NCBI GenBank assembly: GCA_020860885.1
Contig: JAJBTS010000135.1
Coordinates: 1-16,666 of the forward strand
Length of the DNA: 16,666 nucleotides
DNA from: Bacteroidales bacterium
GTDB taxonomy: Bacteria > Bacteroidota > Bacteroidia > Bacteroidales > Azobacteroidaceae
Direction: 5' to 3'
Shown: positions 1 to 7,926 of the stretch, piece by piece
Position numbering within the stretch: the first letter of the stretch is position 1
Layout: every line of letters starts with the position of its first letter
Notes under the pieces: generated by a model
Seen by the model: the letters and a program-made list of their open reading frames with translations, nothing else
What the model was told of the DNA's origin: nothing
Database searches by the model: none
Program-made: the position numbers and the translations under genes

Positions 1-26
1 AATTTCTTTCATTTAATTCTTATATC

Positions 27-1187
27 ATGTACCGATTCATCGTAGTTGATGCTTTTTGGTGATTTGCAATTGTTTTGATCCTTTTTTTACTTAATATCGA
101 GCATTTCGACCTCTATTTCCTTCCGGACCATCTACCCGATTGGATGAAATCTATGGATGCAAAAATATGGAATGGTTTATTCTTTCTCTTTAGCGGCAAA
201 GCTTATTCTATATTTGCTTTATTATTCGGATTCACCTATTATATACAATACAATAACCAAAAAGAACTGGGAAAAGACTTTTCTTCCCGGTTTGCATGGA
301 GGATGCTTTTATTACTCGGATTCGGTTTGTTCAACACGCTTTTTTATGCGGGCGATATTCTAACTATTTACGCTCTGATCGGTTGCGTGTTAATACCCAT
401 CCGGAAACTGCCTCCGGTAGCTACATTAATTATTGCTTTCCTCTTAATTCTACAACCTGTAGAATGGATACGGGCAATAAGCGCTCATATGAATTCGATA
501 CCGGCTGTGGAAGGAGAAGTTTTTTACGGGAAATATTACCACATGTTGTACGAAACCCAAAAAAGTCCTAACTTTTTCACTATGATCTCTGGAAATATTA
601 CCCATGGAAGATTAGGGACGATCCTGTGGAACTGGGATCATGGGAGGTTTTTCCAGACTGCCGGGCTGTTTATGCTGGGATACGTATTAGGAAAGAAGAA
701 CCGTTTTGCTTTCGGGCGTTTGAATCTGAGATTCTGGAACAGGACGTTGATAGCTTCTATTCTAAGCTTCGTAGTTTTATTTGTCTATCATAACTATTTC
801 TCCACTCCTGAGCAGGCAACCTACGCAGGACAGATTATTTTATCCATAGTAAAAACCTGGTCCGACCTTGCTTTTACATTTATATTAATCAGCGTATTTA
901 TATTGGTGTATTACAATGGAGGCAAAGACACGTTAAGCTTTTTCAAACCGTTAGGAAGAATGAGCCTAACCAACTATATTATGCAATCCGTATTAGGAGC
1001 GCTGGTCTATTATCAGAGTGGCTTAGCTCTTTATAAATACACGGGTGCGACCTTATCGTTGCTGATCGGGATGCTTCTTTGCCTGCTCCAATGGTTATTC
1101 TGCAGCTGGTGGCTGAAGAACCATTCGCAAGGACCGTTGGAAAAAATCTGGCACGATCTTACATGGATAAAAAAGCCTAAGAAATAA
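27..1187 (+). pseudogene. DUF418-family integral membrane protein, N-terminus interrupted by an in-frame TGA
   Basis: This is a multi-pass inner-membrane protein of the DUF418 family; no biochemical role is established. The C-terminal hallmark GRMSLTNYIMQS is at about residues 294-304 counted from the TTG at 75, followed by GPLEKIW near the end. Several hydrophobic helices precede it. The longest open frame begins at that TTG, but the same frame is readable upstream from ATG 27 as MYRFIVVDAFW-stop-FAIV. Family members carry D-A-[LF]-R-G-F-A-I here, so the TGG-TGA at 57-62 sits where Arg-Gly is expected; CGG-GGA would differ by only two bases. The downstream 370 codons are intact, so the lesion is either recent or a sequencing error, or translation restarts weakly at TTG 75 without the N-terminal motif. 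The true upstream start may lie before ATG 27, since the frame stays open towards the window edge. The gene converges on a small minus-strand gene with one base between the stop codons. Confidence 0.75.
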
Positions 1188-1188
1188 A

Positions 1189-1437
1189 CTATTTCTTTGC
1201 GTAATCCCCGATGGTTTCACTTTTCACCTCCACACCGAATTCTTTGGCCTTTTTTAGTATAAAACGAGCCAATTGAGGTTTCTTATCTTCCGGAGCATTC
1301 CGAAAATAAGATTCTGCCGCATGAACATGCTGTGCATCGGGAATGGGGAATTCACGTGTTTCGGGAATACCGAAATCGGAATCAGGAAGTTCTTTTCTTT
1401 CTTTCGTATTCAGCTTATCTTCTCCGGTATGTTTCAT
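1189..1437 (-). CDS. Small DUF6582-like protein (82 aa)
   Basis: This is a short, soluble, highly charged protein with no signal peptide or membrane helix. It contains the pattern ERKELPDSDFG, then FPIPDAQHVHAAESYF, and ends with a basic helix, ARFILKKAKEFGVEV. The order LPDSxF / PIxDxxHVxxA / KKAKxFGxEV matches my recollection of the DUF6582 family, often seen in phage genes and in short bacterial hypotheticals. Its function is unknown. It begins with ATG at 1437, 49 bp downstream of the cinA stop, so it is probably the last gene of the ddh-lgt-fprA-cinA transcript, although an own promoter in the AT-rich gap cannot be excluded. Its stop (1189-1191) lies one base from the stop of the convergent DUF418 gene, with no terminator between them. 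The family assignment is from memory and moderately sure. Confidence 0.7.
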   Translation of the reverse strand: MKHTGEDKLNTKERKELPDSDFGIPETREFPIPDAQHVHAAESYFRNAPEDKKPQLARFILKKAKEFGVEVKSETIGDYAKK

Positions 1438-1486
1438 AATATTCTAATTTTATTATTTATTATAAAACAAACCAAACCCTGAAAAG

Positions 1487-2740
1487 TTATGAGGAAGGAG
1501 CGGAAAGCATACTTAGCAACATCATCATAGCGGTATTCGAAGCTCGTATTATATTACTTTCCCTGTTGTTTGAGAATTGGAATTTTTCAGATACCAGTTT
1601 ATTTTTATACGCTACGGCTATCCATACTGTTCCTACAGGCTTTCCGGGAGATCCTCCGCCGGGTCCTGCAATACCGGAAGTTGCCATTGCGCAATCCGAA
1701 TGAAAAATGCGTTGAGCGCCCAAAGCCATCTGTTCTACGACCGACCGGCTTACTGCACCTTTTTCTTCTATCTCCGTGTTACTAACTCCCAGAATTTCAT
1801 TCTTAGCTTCGTTGGTATAAGAAACAACCCCTCCTTTGAAATAACGGGAAGATCCGGGAATAGCAGTAAACAAAGAAGCCAGTTTTCCGCCCGTGCAGCT
1901 TTCTGCCAGACTCAAAGTTAATCCTTTCTGCTGTAGGATCTCATGCAAAATAAATTCCGGGGAATGATCTTCTTCGGAAACAATATCATTACCCAAAAGA
2001 TGAATCAGCTTTTCGCGTTGAGTCGACATCTCCTTACGAAGTTCGGCTTCATTGGAAGATTTGCCCGTTAACCGAAGGCGGATCAATCCATAATTAGGAA
2101 GGTAAGCCAATTTAATAAAACCGGGCAGATTATCTTCAAAAAGAGTGATGTGTAAAGCCAGTTGAGACTCCGTGTAGTTCTTTACCCAAAATGTCTGATG
2201 CAGAATAAAATCAGAAACAGGAAACACTTCTTTTAACCGGGGAAGAATTTCATGGGTCATCACCCATTTCATTTCAAAAGGAACTCCAGGCATCGATACT
2301 AAGATCTTACCCTCTTTTTCGAACCAGGTCACAGGAGCCGTGCCTACTTTATTCTGAATAACCGAAGCATTTTCGGGAACCCATGCCTGCGCCCGTGTCA
2401 ATTCGTTCAGTTCCTTCCCTAATCCCTCAATAACACTTTTGACGACAGCAAGGGTTTTCTCATCAAATATCAAACGGGTATGAAAGAACTTGCATAAGGT
2501 CTTCTTGGTTATATCGTCTTTGGTCGGCCCGATACCTCCGGTAACCAGGATAACGGATGCCCTGGAGAAAGCTCTTTCAAAAGCATCCAGTATATCTTTT
2601 TCATCGTCTCCGACCGTTGTTTTGTATTTTACATCCAGGCCTGCTTTATTTAGCTCCACCGCCATCCAGGCCGAATTCGTATCGATGACCTGCCCTATGA
2701 GCAACTCATCGCCGATCGTTATGATCTCGACGTTTATCAT
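1487..2740 (-). CDS. cinA: CinA-family protein: MoCF-like domain plus NMN deamidase (PncC) domain
   Basis: A two-domain CinA protein of 417 aa, the usual length. The N-terminal half (about 1-170) is a molybdopterin-binding-like (COG1058) domain with IITIGDELLIGQVIDTNS and the TGGIGPTKDD loop (67-76); in studied homologues this domain has ADP-ribose pyrophosphatase activity. The C-terminal domain (about 262-412) is the nicotinamide-mononucleotide deamidase PncC, with LAESCTGG (278-285; Ser281 is the expected nucleophile) and TSGIAGPGGG (354-363). Together these point to pyridine-nucleotide recycling and clean-up in the cytosol. The older name reflects a competence link in Gram-positives, which need not apply here. 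The ATG at 2738-2740 overlaps the TGA of the upstream flavodiiron gene in an ATGA arrangement, indicating translational coupling. Confidence 0.95.
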   Translation of the reverse strand: MINVEIITIGDELLIGQVIDTNSAWMAVELNKAGLDVKYKTTVGDDEKDILDAFERAFSRASVILVTGGIGPTKDDITKKTLCKFFHTRLIFDEKTLAVVKSVIEGLGKELNELTRAQAWVPENASVIQNKVGTAPVTWFEKEGKILVSMPGVPFEMKWVMTHEILPRLKEVFPVSDFILHQTFWVKNYTESQLALHITLFEDNLPGFIKLAYLPNYGLIRLRLTGKSSNEAELRKEMSTQREKLIHLLGNDIVSEEDHSPEFILHEILQQKGLTLSLAESCTGGKLASLFTAIPGSSRYFKGGVVSYTNEAKNEILGVSNTEIEEKGAVSRSVVEQMALGAQRIFHSDCAMATSGIAGPGGGSPGKPVGTVWIAVAYKNKLVSEKFQFSNNRESNIIRASNTAMMMLLSMLSAPSS

Positions 2741-3924
2741 TTTATTTTTTCAGCCATCGACTTTGCCAGAAGCCGGATATTCTCCTCAACACTCTCAAAC
2801 ATTCCTTGTTTCATTTCCACCGGTTCACCCACCACTTCGAAACATCCGGATTCGGTGAAGGCAGCCAGCCGTTTTACCGCTGCACCTGCCCATGTAAAAG
2901 TACCGAAGTAGCTGAAGTATTTATTTTTCACATCCCTGCCCTGAATCTGGGAAAGCAACGATTCCACTTTAGGAAATAACTGGTTGTTGTAAGTAGGCGA
3001 TCCGATGATCAATCCTTTGTATTTGAATATATCACGGATAATATAAGATGAATCGGTAAAAGATACATTGTGGAGGATAATGTTTTTCACTCCCTGCTGA
3101 GACAATTCATAAGCCAGGGTTTCTGCTACATATTCGGTATGCCCGTACATACTTCCGTAAGCGATTACCACCCCGTTTTCCCCTTCGCATTTACTTAATC
3201 TGTCGTAGATAGAAATAACTTTGGTAATATTCTCTTCCTCCGTCCATACAGGCCCATGCGTCGAACAGATCACATTTACTTCCAGACCGGCCAGGCGACA
3301 CAACGCTTTCTGTACCGGATTTCCGTATTTACCGACAATATTGGAATAGTAACGGATCATTTCGTTCCAGTATTTACCTACGTTCAATTGAGCATCGGTA
3401 ATTCCTCCGTCCAGAGAGCCGAAGCAACCGAAAGCATCTCCGGAAAACAACATCTTACCGGTAGGTTCATACGTCATCATGGTTTCCGGCCAGTGAATCA
3501 TGGGAGTAAGGAAAAATTTCAACACCCGTTTCCCTATGGGCAATTCATCACAGTCTTTGACGCAGACCAGACCTTCCGTTATTCCATAATATCCGTTAAG
3601 CATATCTATGGTCCGGGCATTCCCGACTATCTGAACTTCCGGATAATAGGTTTTCAAAAGAGATATAGAACCCGAATGATCCGGTTCCATATGGTTTATA
3701 ACCAGATAATCCAGTTTACGACCTTCCAGAGCCTCTTTGAGGTTCCGGAAAAACAATCCCGAATAATCGCTGTCGACCGTATCAAACAATACATTCTTCT
3801 CATCTCTCAATAAATAAGAATTGTAAGATACGCCATAAGGAAGCGGCCACAAAGCCTCGAATTTATGTTTTATCCTATCGTTAACGCCTAGATAGAATAA
3901 GTCCTTTTTTATCTCTTTTTTCAT
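2737..3924 (-). CDS. Flavodiiron protein (FprA family, class A): O2/NO reductase
   Basis: A cytoplasmic flavodiiron protein of 395 aa. Residues 1-250 are a metallo-beta-lactamase-like domain with the diiron motif H-x-E-x-D-H (His78, Glu80, Asp82, His83 in NHMEPDHSGS), and further expected ligands His144, Asp163 (SGDAFG) and His223 (STHGPVW). Residues 252-395 are a flavodoxin domain with the FMN-phosphate loop YGSMYGHTE (256-264) and SPTYNNQLFP. No rubredoxin or flavin-reductase domain is fused, so it is class A and needs an external electron donor. The family reduces O2 to water and/or NO to N2O without energy conservation, protecting anaerobes; which substrate is preferred here cannot be read from sequence. 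It starts 12 bp after lgt and overlaps cinA by 4 bp, so it sits inside the ddh operon. Confidence 0.93.
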   Translation of the reverse strand: MKKEIKKDLFYLGVNDRIKHKFEALWPLPYGVSYNSYLLRDEKNVLFDTVDSDYSGLFFRNLKEALEGRKLDYLVINHMEPDHSGSISLLKTYYPEVQIVGNARTIDMLNGYYGITEGLVCVKDCDELPIGKRVLKFFLTPMIHWPETMMTYEPTGKMLFSGDAFGCFGSLDGGITDAQLNVGKYWNEMIRYYSNIVGKYGNPVQKALCRLAGLEVNVICSTHGPVWTEEENITKVISIYDRLSKCEGENGVVIAYGSMYGHTEYVAETLAYELSQQGVKNIILHNVSFTDSSYIIRDIFKYKGLIIGSPTYNNQLFPKVESLLSQIQGRDVKNKYFSYFGTFTWAGAAVKRLAAFTESGCFEVVGEPVEMKQGMFESVEENIRLLAKSMAEKIK

Positions 3925-3936
3925 TTTTACTAAATA

Positions 3937-4788
3937 TTAGGCTTTGCGGGTAGGAACTTTTCCGGAAAGCGCATTGGATCTTTCTTTCAATCCTTTTACC
4001 ATAAACCAGATTCCTGCAATGATAAAAGGGATACTTAATAATTGTCCCATATTGAGGAACATTCCATCTTCAAAGGCTTCCTGATTATTTTTGAAGAATT
4101 CCACAAAGAACCGGGAAAGGAAAATCCCTATTAAGAAAACTCCGAAAATCAGACCCGAATAGTTGTAATCTTTACGTTTCCAATACATCCAAAGACAGAT
4201 ACAGGAAGTAATAATATAAAAGAAAGCTTCATACAATTGCGTAGGATGGCAGGGCATACTGTTTATCGGTGGCCGGTACCATTCGGCAGACCTTACAAAA
4301 CGGAAACCCCAGGGAACAGTGGTAGGATGACCGAAGATCTCCGAATTCATCAGATTACCCAAACGGATCAAAGCCCCTACAAAACCTACCGGAACAACCA
4401 ATCGGTCGAACGTCCAAAGCATACTTCGATGCGTCACTCTTTTCGAATAGATCCACACCGCTATAATTATACCAATAGTTCCTCCATGGCTTGCCAGTCC
4501 TCCTTCCCATATCTTTAGGATTTCTATAGGGTTTGCCAGATAATATATGGGATCGTAGAAGAGCACATGCCCCAAGCGGGCTCCTACCGTAGCGGAAATA
4601 ACTACATAGACGAATAATTTGTCAAACCACTCTTCGTTGAGTTTTTCATTTTTCCATATCCTGCCTACGATCCATAAACCAATTGCAAAACCGACAGCAA
4701 AAGCAATACCATACCACCTTACTTCCCAATCGATGCCGGGGATGGTAAAAGCTACCGGATCTGCTGCCCAGGTTATATAGCTTAACAT
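3937..4788 (-). CDS. lgt: Phosphatidylglycerol-prolipoprotein diacylglyceryl transferase
   Basis: Lgt transfers diacylglycerol from phosphatidylglycerol to the lipobox cysteine of prolipoproteins, the first step of lipoprotein maturation at the inner membrane. The 283-aa length is normal. Visible family features are WYG with Tyr26, the HGG motif (101-103, SHGGTIG), the signature [13 protein letters not shown] with Arg142, Asn145 and Glu150, and HPTQLYE (181-187). About seven hydrophobic segments are apparent. The ATG at 4788 follows the ddh stop with one intervening base, so the two are almost certainly co-transcribed. The fprA-type gene follows after 12 bp. A basic tail ends the protein. Confidence 0.97.
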   Translation of the reverse strand: MLSYITWAADPVAFTIPGIDWEVRWYGIAFAVGFAIGLWIVGRIWKNEKLNEEWFDKLFVYVVISATVGARLGHVLFYDPIYYLANPIEILKIWEGGLASHGGTIGIIIAVWIYSKRVTHRSMLWTFDRLVVPVGFVGALIRLGNLMNSEIFGHPTTVPWGFRFVRSAEWYRPPINSMPCHPTQLYEAFFYIITSCICLWMYWKRKDYNYSGLIFGVFLIGIFLSRFFVEFFKNNQEAFEDGMFLNMGQLLSIPFIIAGIWFMVKGLKERSNALSGKVPTRKA

Positions 4789-4789
4789 A

Positions 4790-5686
4790 TTATACTAATT
4801 TTCTGATTAGATCTTCCTTTTCCCCGTAAATCATATCGATAACAGGAATCTCAATCATAGTATAGGCTCCCGCCTGTTGTTTGAAACCCGCTCTGGCAAC
4901 AGCCACAAGAACCTGAGCTGTTAAGGCGGGATTATTGATTCGCATATTAAAATCCATCAACTGGTTGTGTGTTTTTCCGGACACGCCTTTACGAACCAGA
5001 TTTACACCATGTCCCATATCGATATAATCGTTCACATTATCCACTTGTTGAACATGCGTTTCATCGTGTGCGAAATAATCATCGGCTTTGATAGCTTTGG
5101 CTACCTCTTCAAACTTATAACCCGGTTCCACTTCAATATACACCATCCTTCTGTGGATTCCCTGTCCTGTAGGAATGGTTACCGACAGAGCCGCACGTAC
5201 ACCTTCTACCGCTTTAACCGCGACAGTATGTCCCATGCTCATACCGGGACCGAAATTGGTATACGTTACTCCTTTCGGAACAATCGCTTCCATAAGGGCG
5301 CGAACCACAGAATCGCTTCCGGGATCCCATCCTGCAGAAAGAACCGCAACAGAACCTGATTCTTTAGCCACTTTATCTAATTCGCGACGTAAATCCACGA
5401 TTCCACCGTGAATATCGTAACTATCTACCGTATTAATTCCTAAAGCTAAAATTTCTTTAGCCTGTTCTTCTACACTCCGGGTGGGAGTACAAAGGAAAGC
5501 AACATCAATATTTTTAAGTTTGGTAATGTTATCTACAACCTCCAGATGTGCGATTTCTTTAGGTTTATCTGCGGCATTGCGGCGGACAACTCCTGCAATT
5601 TCAAAATCAGGCGATGCCTCAATGGCTTCCATTACATACTTTCCTATATTGCCATAACCGACAATGGCTGCTCTTTTCTTTGTCAT
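4790..5686 (-). CDS. ddh: meso-Diaminopimelate D-dehydrogenase
   Basis: This NADP-dependent enzyme interconverts tetrahydrodipicolinate plus ammonia and meso-diaminopimelate, giving a one-step route to the peptidoglycan/lysine precursor. The protein is 298 aa. It has an N-terminal Rossmann fold with GYGNIG (10-15) and the Arg pair RR (35-36) suited to the 2'-phosphate of NADPH. Family motifs follow: CTPTRS (66-71), [10 protein letters not shown] (117-126) and [10 protein letters not shown] (145-154). A substrate-domain segment [16 protein letters not shown] and a late [15 protein letters not shown] stretch also fit. It starts with ATG at 5686 and is the first gene of a five-gene minus-strand run, with a candidate -7 box about 33 bp upstream. 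Pairing with lgt links two envelope precursors but no direct functional coupling is implied. Confidence 0.96.
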   Translation of the reverse strand: MTKKRAAIVGYGNIGKYVMEAIEASPDFEIAGVVRRNAADKPKEIAHLEVVDNITKLKNIDVAFLCTPTRSVEEQAKEILALGINTVDSYDIHGGIVDLRRELDKVAKESGSVAVLSAGWDPGSDSVVRALMEAIVPKGVTYTNFGPGMSMGHTVAVKAVEGVRAALSVTIPTGQGIHRRMVYIEVEPGYKFEEVAKAIKADDYFAHDETHVQQVDNVNDYIDMGHGVNLVRKGVSGKTHNQLMDFNMRINNPALTAQVLVAVARAGFKQQAGAYTMIEIPVIDMIYGEKEDLIRKLV

Positions 5687-5718
5687 ATGATCGTTATTTT
5701 AGTTGTTATTTTGAAGTA

Positions 5719-5726
5719 CAAAAGTA
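5719..5726 (-). promoter_or_regulatory. Candidate -7 promoter box (TACTTTTG) ahead of ddh
   Basis: Read on the minus strand, 5726 to 5719 is TACTTTTG, an exact match to the Bacteroidetes -7 consensus TAnnTTTG. It lies 32 bp before the ddh ATG. No good TTTG -33 box is seen at the usual 19-21 bp spacing; the closest is TTTC at 5744-5741, which is too near. The assignment rests on one box and position. Confidence 0.45.
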
Positions 5727-5759
5727 ATTATTTTAGGAAAGAAACCATGAAGTAAGACC

Positions 5760-5779
5760 GGCTTTTTTTATTTAAAGCC
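5760..5779. terminator. Weak AT-rich hairpin between the MATE gene and ddh
   Basis: GGCTTT (5760-5765) can pair with AAAGCC (5774-5779) around an 8-base loop. It lies 62 bp past the MATE stop and before the ddh promoter box, a sensible place for a boundary. No T-run follows on either strand, so termination is doubtful. The rest of the 155-bp gap (5687-5841) shows nothing clear beyond the -7 box. Confidence 0.25.
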
Positions 5780-5841
5780 TCAGGACCCAACATGCAAGAC
5801 AAAGAAGACAGGCTGATTATTTATTTCTATGTATAAATTAC

Positions 5842-7194
5842 TTACAACCTTTTCCTGAGTTTTTTCTGAAAAACTGCGAACCAGACCGGACTTACAATTC
5901 CTTTGATCACGGCCGAGACTGTGATCGCTATCCAGACACCGGTTATCCCCCATTGCTGGGCCATAAACAGCGCTAAAGGAATTCTCATCAGGTTAAAACC
6001 GACACTCAATACAGCAGGAGGTATGGTTTTGCCATACCCGTTCCACATCCCTAAGGTAGTCGATTCCAGCATCATAAATATCTGGCAGAAAGCTACGACA
6101 AACAAATACTGCCCTCCTGCCAGTTTGGCTTCCGGTTCAGGAACGAATATCCCGAATATTTCTTCGCCCAGAAATATAAAAGCCAGAGTAATAAATACAC
6201 CCAGGGAAAGCAAAGCTATTAAGGTATACTTATACGCTTTCCGGGTCCGGTCTAATTGTCCCGCCGCATAATTCTGGGCAACAAAAGTACCTAATGCCGT
6301 AGAAAAGCCATTGGTGGTATTCCAGGTTATCCCTTCGATCTGGCTTCCGGTAGTCTGGCTCATAATCCCCAGATGTCCGCCATATACGGACGCTATCCGT
6401 GCGACATACAAGCTGATAGCTGCCATCAGGAAGCTCATGGCTGCAATAGGCGTTCCCAGCTTAAATATCCTCGTGGTATATTCTTTTTTTAACTTCACAA
6501 AATAAGGGAAGCGGTTCAAAATTCCGTTTCTCCGTTTCATTTGCCAGACAAACAACACCACTACAATAGTCTGGGATAATACCGTAGCTACAGCCGCGCC
6601 ATTGGTTCCCAAACCGGGCATCTTACCGATACCGAAAATAAATAAAGGATCCAGAACCATATTAAAAAGTAATCCCGAAGCGATCACATAAAAAGGAATG
6701 GTCGTTCTTCCCGTACCGTTGTATATCCCGGCAAAGGTGTTTGCCATATACACCATAGGAATAGCAACCACTACGATATTCAGGTATTGTTCCGCCCATT
6801 GATGGATATGACTTTCCAACTGAAAGAAGGAAACAATGACAGGAGAAGCCAGTCTAATTATCACAGCCAGTACTACTCCGATAATTAGTCCTATGGTAGT
6901 AACATGCGAAGCATAACTCCGGGCTTCATCCAGACGTTTGGCTCCTATCGATTGAGCAATACTGATTTCAGCAGCTAACTTAGGAAGTAAAGCCAGTGAG
7001 GTAGTCATCCACATCAAAATACCTATAGCGCCTACCGCTGCGACTTCTTCGCTTCCCAACCGTCCTACCCACGCCATATCCGTAAGGGTATAAGCCATCT
7101 GGATAAAATTAGTGGCCATAATAGGGAGCGCCAAAGCTATCAATTGACTAAATATGGGACCTGTTGTTAAATTTTTTACTCCTGACTTAGACAT
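5842..7194 (-). CDS. MATE-family multidrug/metabolite efflux transporter
   Basis: A 450-aa integral membrane protein of the MATE family, which exports organic cations or drugs in exchange for Na+ or H+. It shows two homologous halves of about six helices. The first begins with PIFSQLIALALPIMATNFIQ, then LTDMAWVGRLGSEEVAAVG, and includes IYNGTGRTTIPF. The second half begins near KLGTPIAAMSFLMA and includes FSTALGTFVAQNYAAGQ, close to the usual A-Q-x-x-G-A-G motif. The length is standard. The substrate and coupling ion cannot be read from sequence, and family placement between the NorM and DinF branches is not resolved here. It starts with ATG at 7194 and is divergent from the FtsB-like operon, sharing a 77-bp intergenic region with a -7 box for each side. 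Confidence 0.93.
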   Translation of the reverse strand: MSKSGVKNLTTGPIFSQLIALALPIMATNFIQMAYTLTDMAWVGRLGSEEVAAVGAIGILMWMTTSLALLPKLAAEISIAQSIGAKRLDEARSYASHVTTIGLIIGVVLAVIIRLASPVIVSFFQLESHIHQWAEQYLNIVVVAIPMVYMANTFAGIYNGTGRTTIPFYVIASGLLFNMVLDPLFIFGIGKMPGLGTNGAAVATVLSQTIVVVLFVWQMKRRNGILNRFPYFVKLKKEYTTRIFKLGTPIAAMSFLMAAISLYVARIASVYGGHLGIMSQTTGSQIEGITWNTTNGFSTALGTFVAQNYAAGQLDRTRKAYKYTLIALLSLGVFITLAFIFLGEEIFGIFVPEPEAKLAGGQYLFVVAFCQIFMMLESTTLGMWNGYGKTIPPAVLSVGFNLMRIPLALFMAQQWGITGVWIAITVSAVIKGIVSPVWFAVFQKKLRKRL

Positions 7195-7216
7195 GACTTG
7201 ATTTTGAAAAAGACGT

Positions 7217-7224
7217 CAAAGGTA
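7217..7224 (-). promoter_or_regulatory. Candidate -7 promoter box (TACCTTTG) for the MATE gene
   Basis: Minus-strand 7224 to 7217 reads TACCTTTG, matching TAnnTTTG, 22 bp before the MATE ATG. No matching -33 TTTG is obvious at 19-21 bp spacing. Confidence 0.5.
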
Positions 7225-7247
7225 CAATTTATTTCATTTATAATTAT

Positions 7248-7255
7248 TACTTTTG
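7248..7255 (+). promoter_or_regulatory. Candidate -7 promoter box (TACTTTTG) for the ftsB-like operon
   Basis: TACTTTTG at 7248-7255 matches TAnnTTTG and lies 16 bp before the ATG at 7272, leaving a very short leader. The -33 region is AT-rich without a clean TTTG. It is 23 bp from the divergent MATE box, so the two promoters would overlap physically. Confidence 0.5.
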
Positions 7256-7260
7256 CAAAA

Positions 7261-7268
7261 AAGGAGAG
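7261..7268 (+). promoter_or_regulatory. Shine-Dalgarno sequence AAGGAGAG ahead of the ftsB-like gene
   Basis: AAGGAGAG lies three bases before the ATG at 7272 (about six after the GGAG core). Most other genes in the window lack a recognisable Shine-Dalgarno, as is usual in Bacteroidetes, so this one stands out and fixes the start. Confidence 0.6.
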
Positions 7269-7271
7269 AAT

Positions 7272-7574
7272 ATGGGAAAAGCAATTGAAATCTTTCATTT
7301 CATCAAAAGCAGGCTCAATAAATATTGGATCGCAGTTATCTTTTTTGTGATCATCACTTTCTTTGTAGGAGAAAGCACTATAGCAAAAAGGTTTTCTTAC
7401 AACCGCCAGATAAAACAACTGGAATCGGAAATAGAATATTACACCAAACAAAAAGATGAAAACGAGCAAAAGCTAAAGGATCTCCACAGCGACAACGAAA
7501 GCCTTGAAAAATTAGCCCGGGAACAATATCAGATGACGAAAGAAAACGAAGAACTGTTTTTAATTAAAGACTGA
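7272..7574 (+). CDS. FtsB/DivIC-like septum formation protein
   Basis: A 100-aa bitopic membrane protein. A short cytoplasmic N-terminus is followed by one transmembrane helix (about 17-33, YWIAVIFFVIITFFVG). A periplasmic coiled coil follows (about 42-80), then a conserved tail LEKLAREQYQMTKENEELF. This is the architecture of FtsB/DivIC, which joins FtsL and FtsQ in the divisome and helps activate septal peptidoglycan synthesis. The L-E-x-x-A-R-E-x-x-x-M-x-K-x-x-E-E pattern is diagnostic of the Pfam DivIC family. It begins an operon: the next gene starts one base after its stop. I do not assign a gene symbol because FtsB, DivIC and FtsL-like proteins are hard to separate at this length. Confidence 0.88.
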   Translation: MGKAIEIFHFIKSRLNKYWIAVIFFVIITFFVGESTIAKRFSYNRQIKQLESEIEYYTKQKDENEQKLKDLHSDNESLEKLAREQYQMTKENEELFLIKD

Positions 7575-7575
7575 T

Positions 7576-7926
7576 ATGAGTCCGAAGTTCAAAGAGTACC
7601 TTCTTTTCATCTGCGGCATACTCCTTATCGTATCTGCTGTTCTGTATTCCTTCGACTGGGATTTTATTCCTTACATTTATGCTGTTTCCGGAGCAGGTGT
7701 TGCGGTAGTATTCCTGACAAGCCCGTACGACGGAGAAAACAAGCGGTTGAAACGGCTGAATATCCAACAAGCCATAGCGGCTCTCCTGCTTCCTGTTTCA
7801 TCCTTTTTTATGTTCAAAGGGATGAATGAATGGTTTATATGCCTGTTGGTATCCGGAATCCTGCAAACCTATATTATCTTTGTCCGGGACCAGGAAGAGA
7901 AGAAAAAAGATAAAGACCCCGATTGA
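7576..7926 (+). CDS. Small four-helix membrane protein of unknown function
   Basis: A 116-aa protein with four predicted transmembrane helices (about 6-25, 30-48, 62-80, 84-103). A charged loop around SPYDGENKRLKRLN lies between the second and third helices, and the C-terminus is very hydrophilic (EEKKKDKDPD). I do not recognise a named family. It lies between an FtsB/DivIC-like gene (one-base gap) and an RNA methyltransferase gene (TGATG overlap), so it is clearly a translated member of that operon. A cell-envelope role is a guess from position only. Confidence 0.82.
   Translation: MSPKFKEYLLFICGILLIVSAVLYSFDWDFIPYIYAVSGAGVAVVFLTSPYDGENKRLKRLNIQQAIAALLLPVSSFFMFKGMNEWFICLLVSGILQTYIIFVRDQEEKKKDKDPD

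Noticed and set aside
57..62. TGA read as glycine or another amino acid (recoding)
   Set aside because: The expected residue is Gly, as in code 25, but the flavodiiron and methyltransferase genes use TGA as stop and no TGA is found inside other genes. There is also no sign of a selenocysteine element, so a mutation or error is simpler.
7923..7925. TTG start for the RNA methyltransferase
   Set aside because: The adjacent ATG at 7926 gives the usual N-terminus and a TGATG stop-start overlap.
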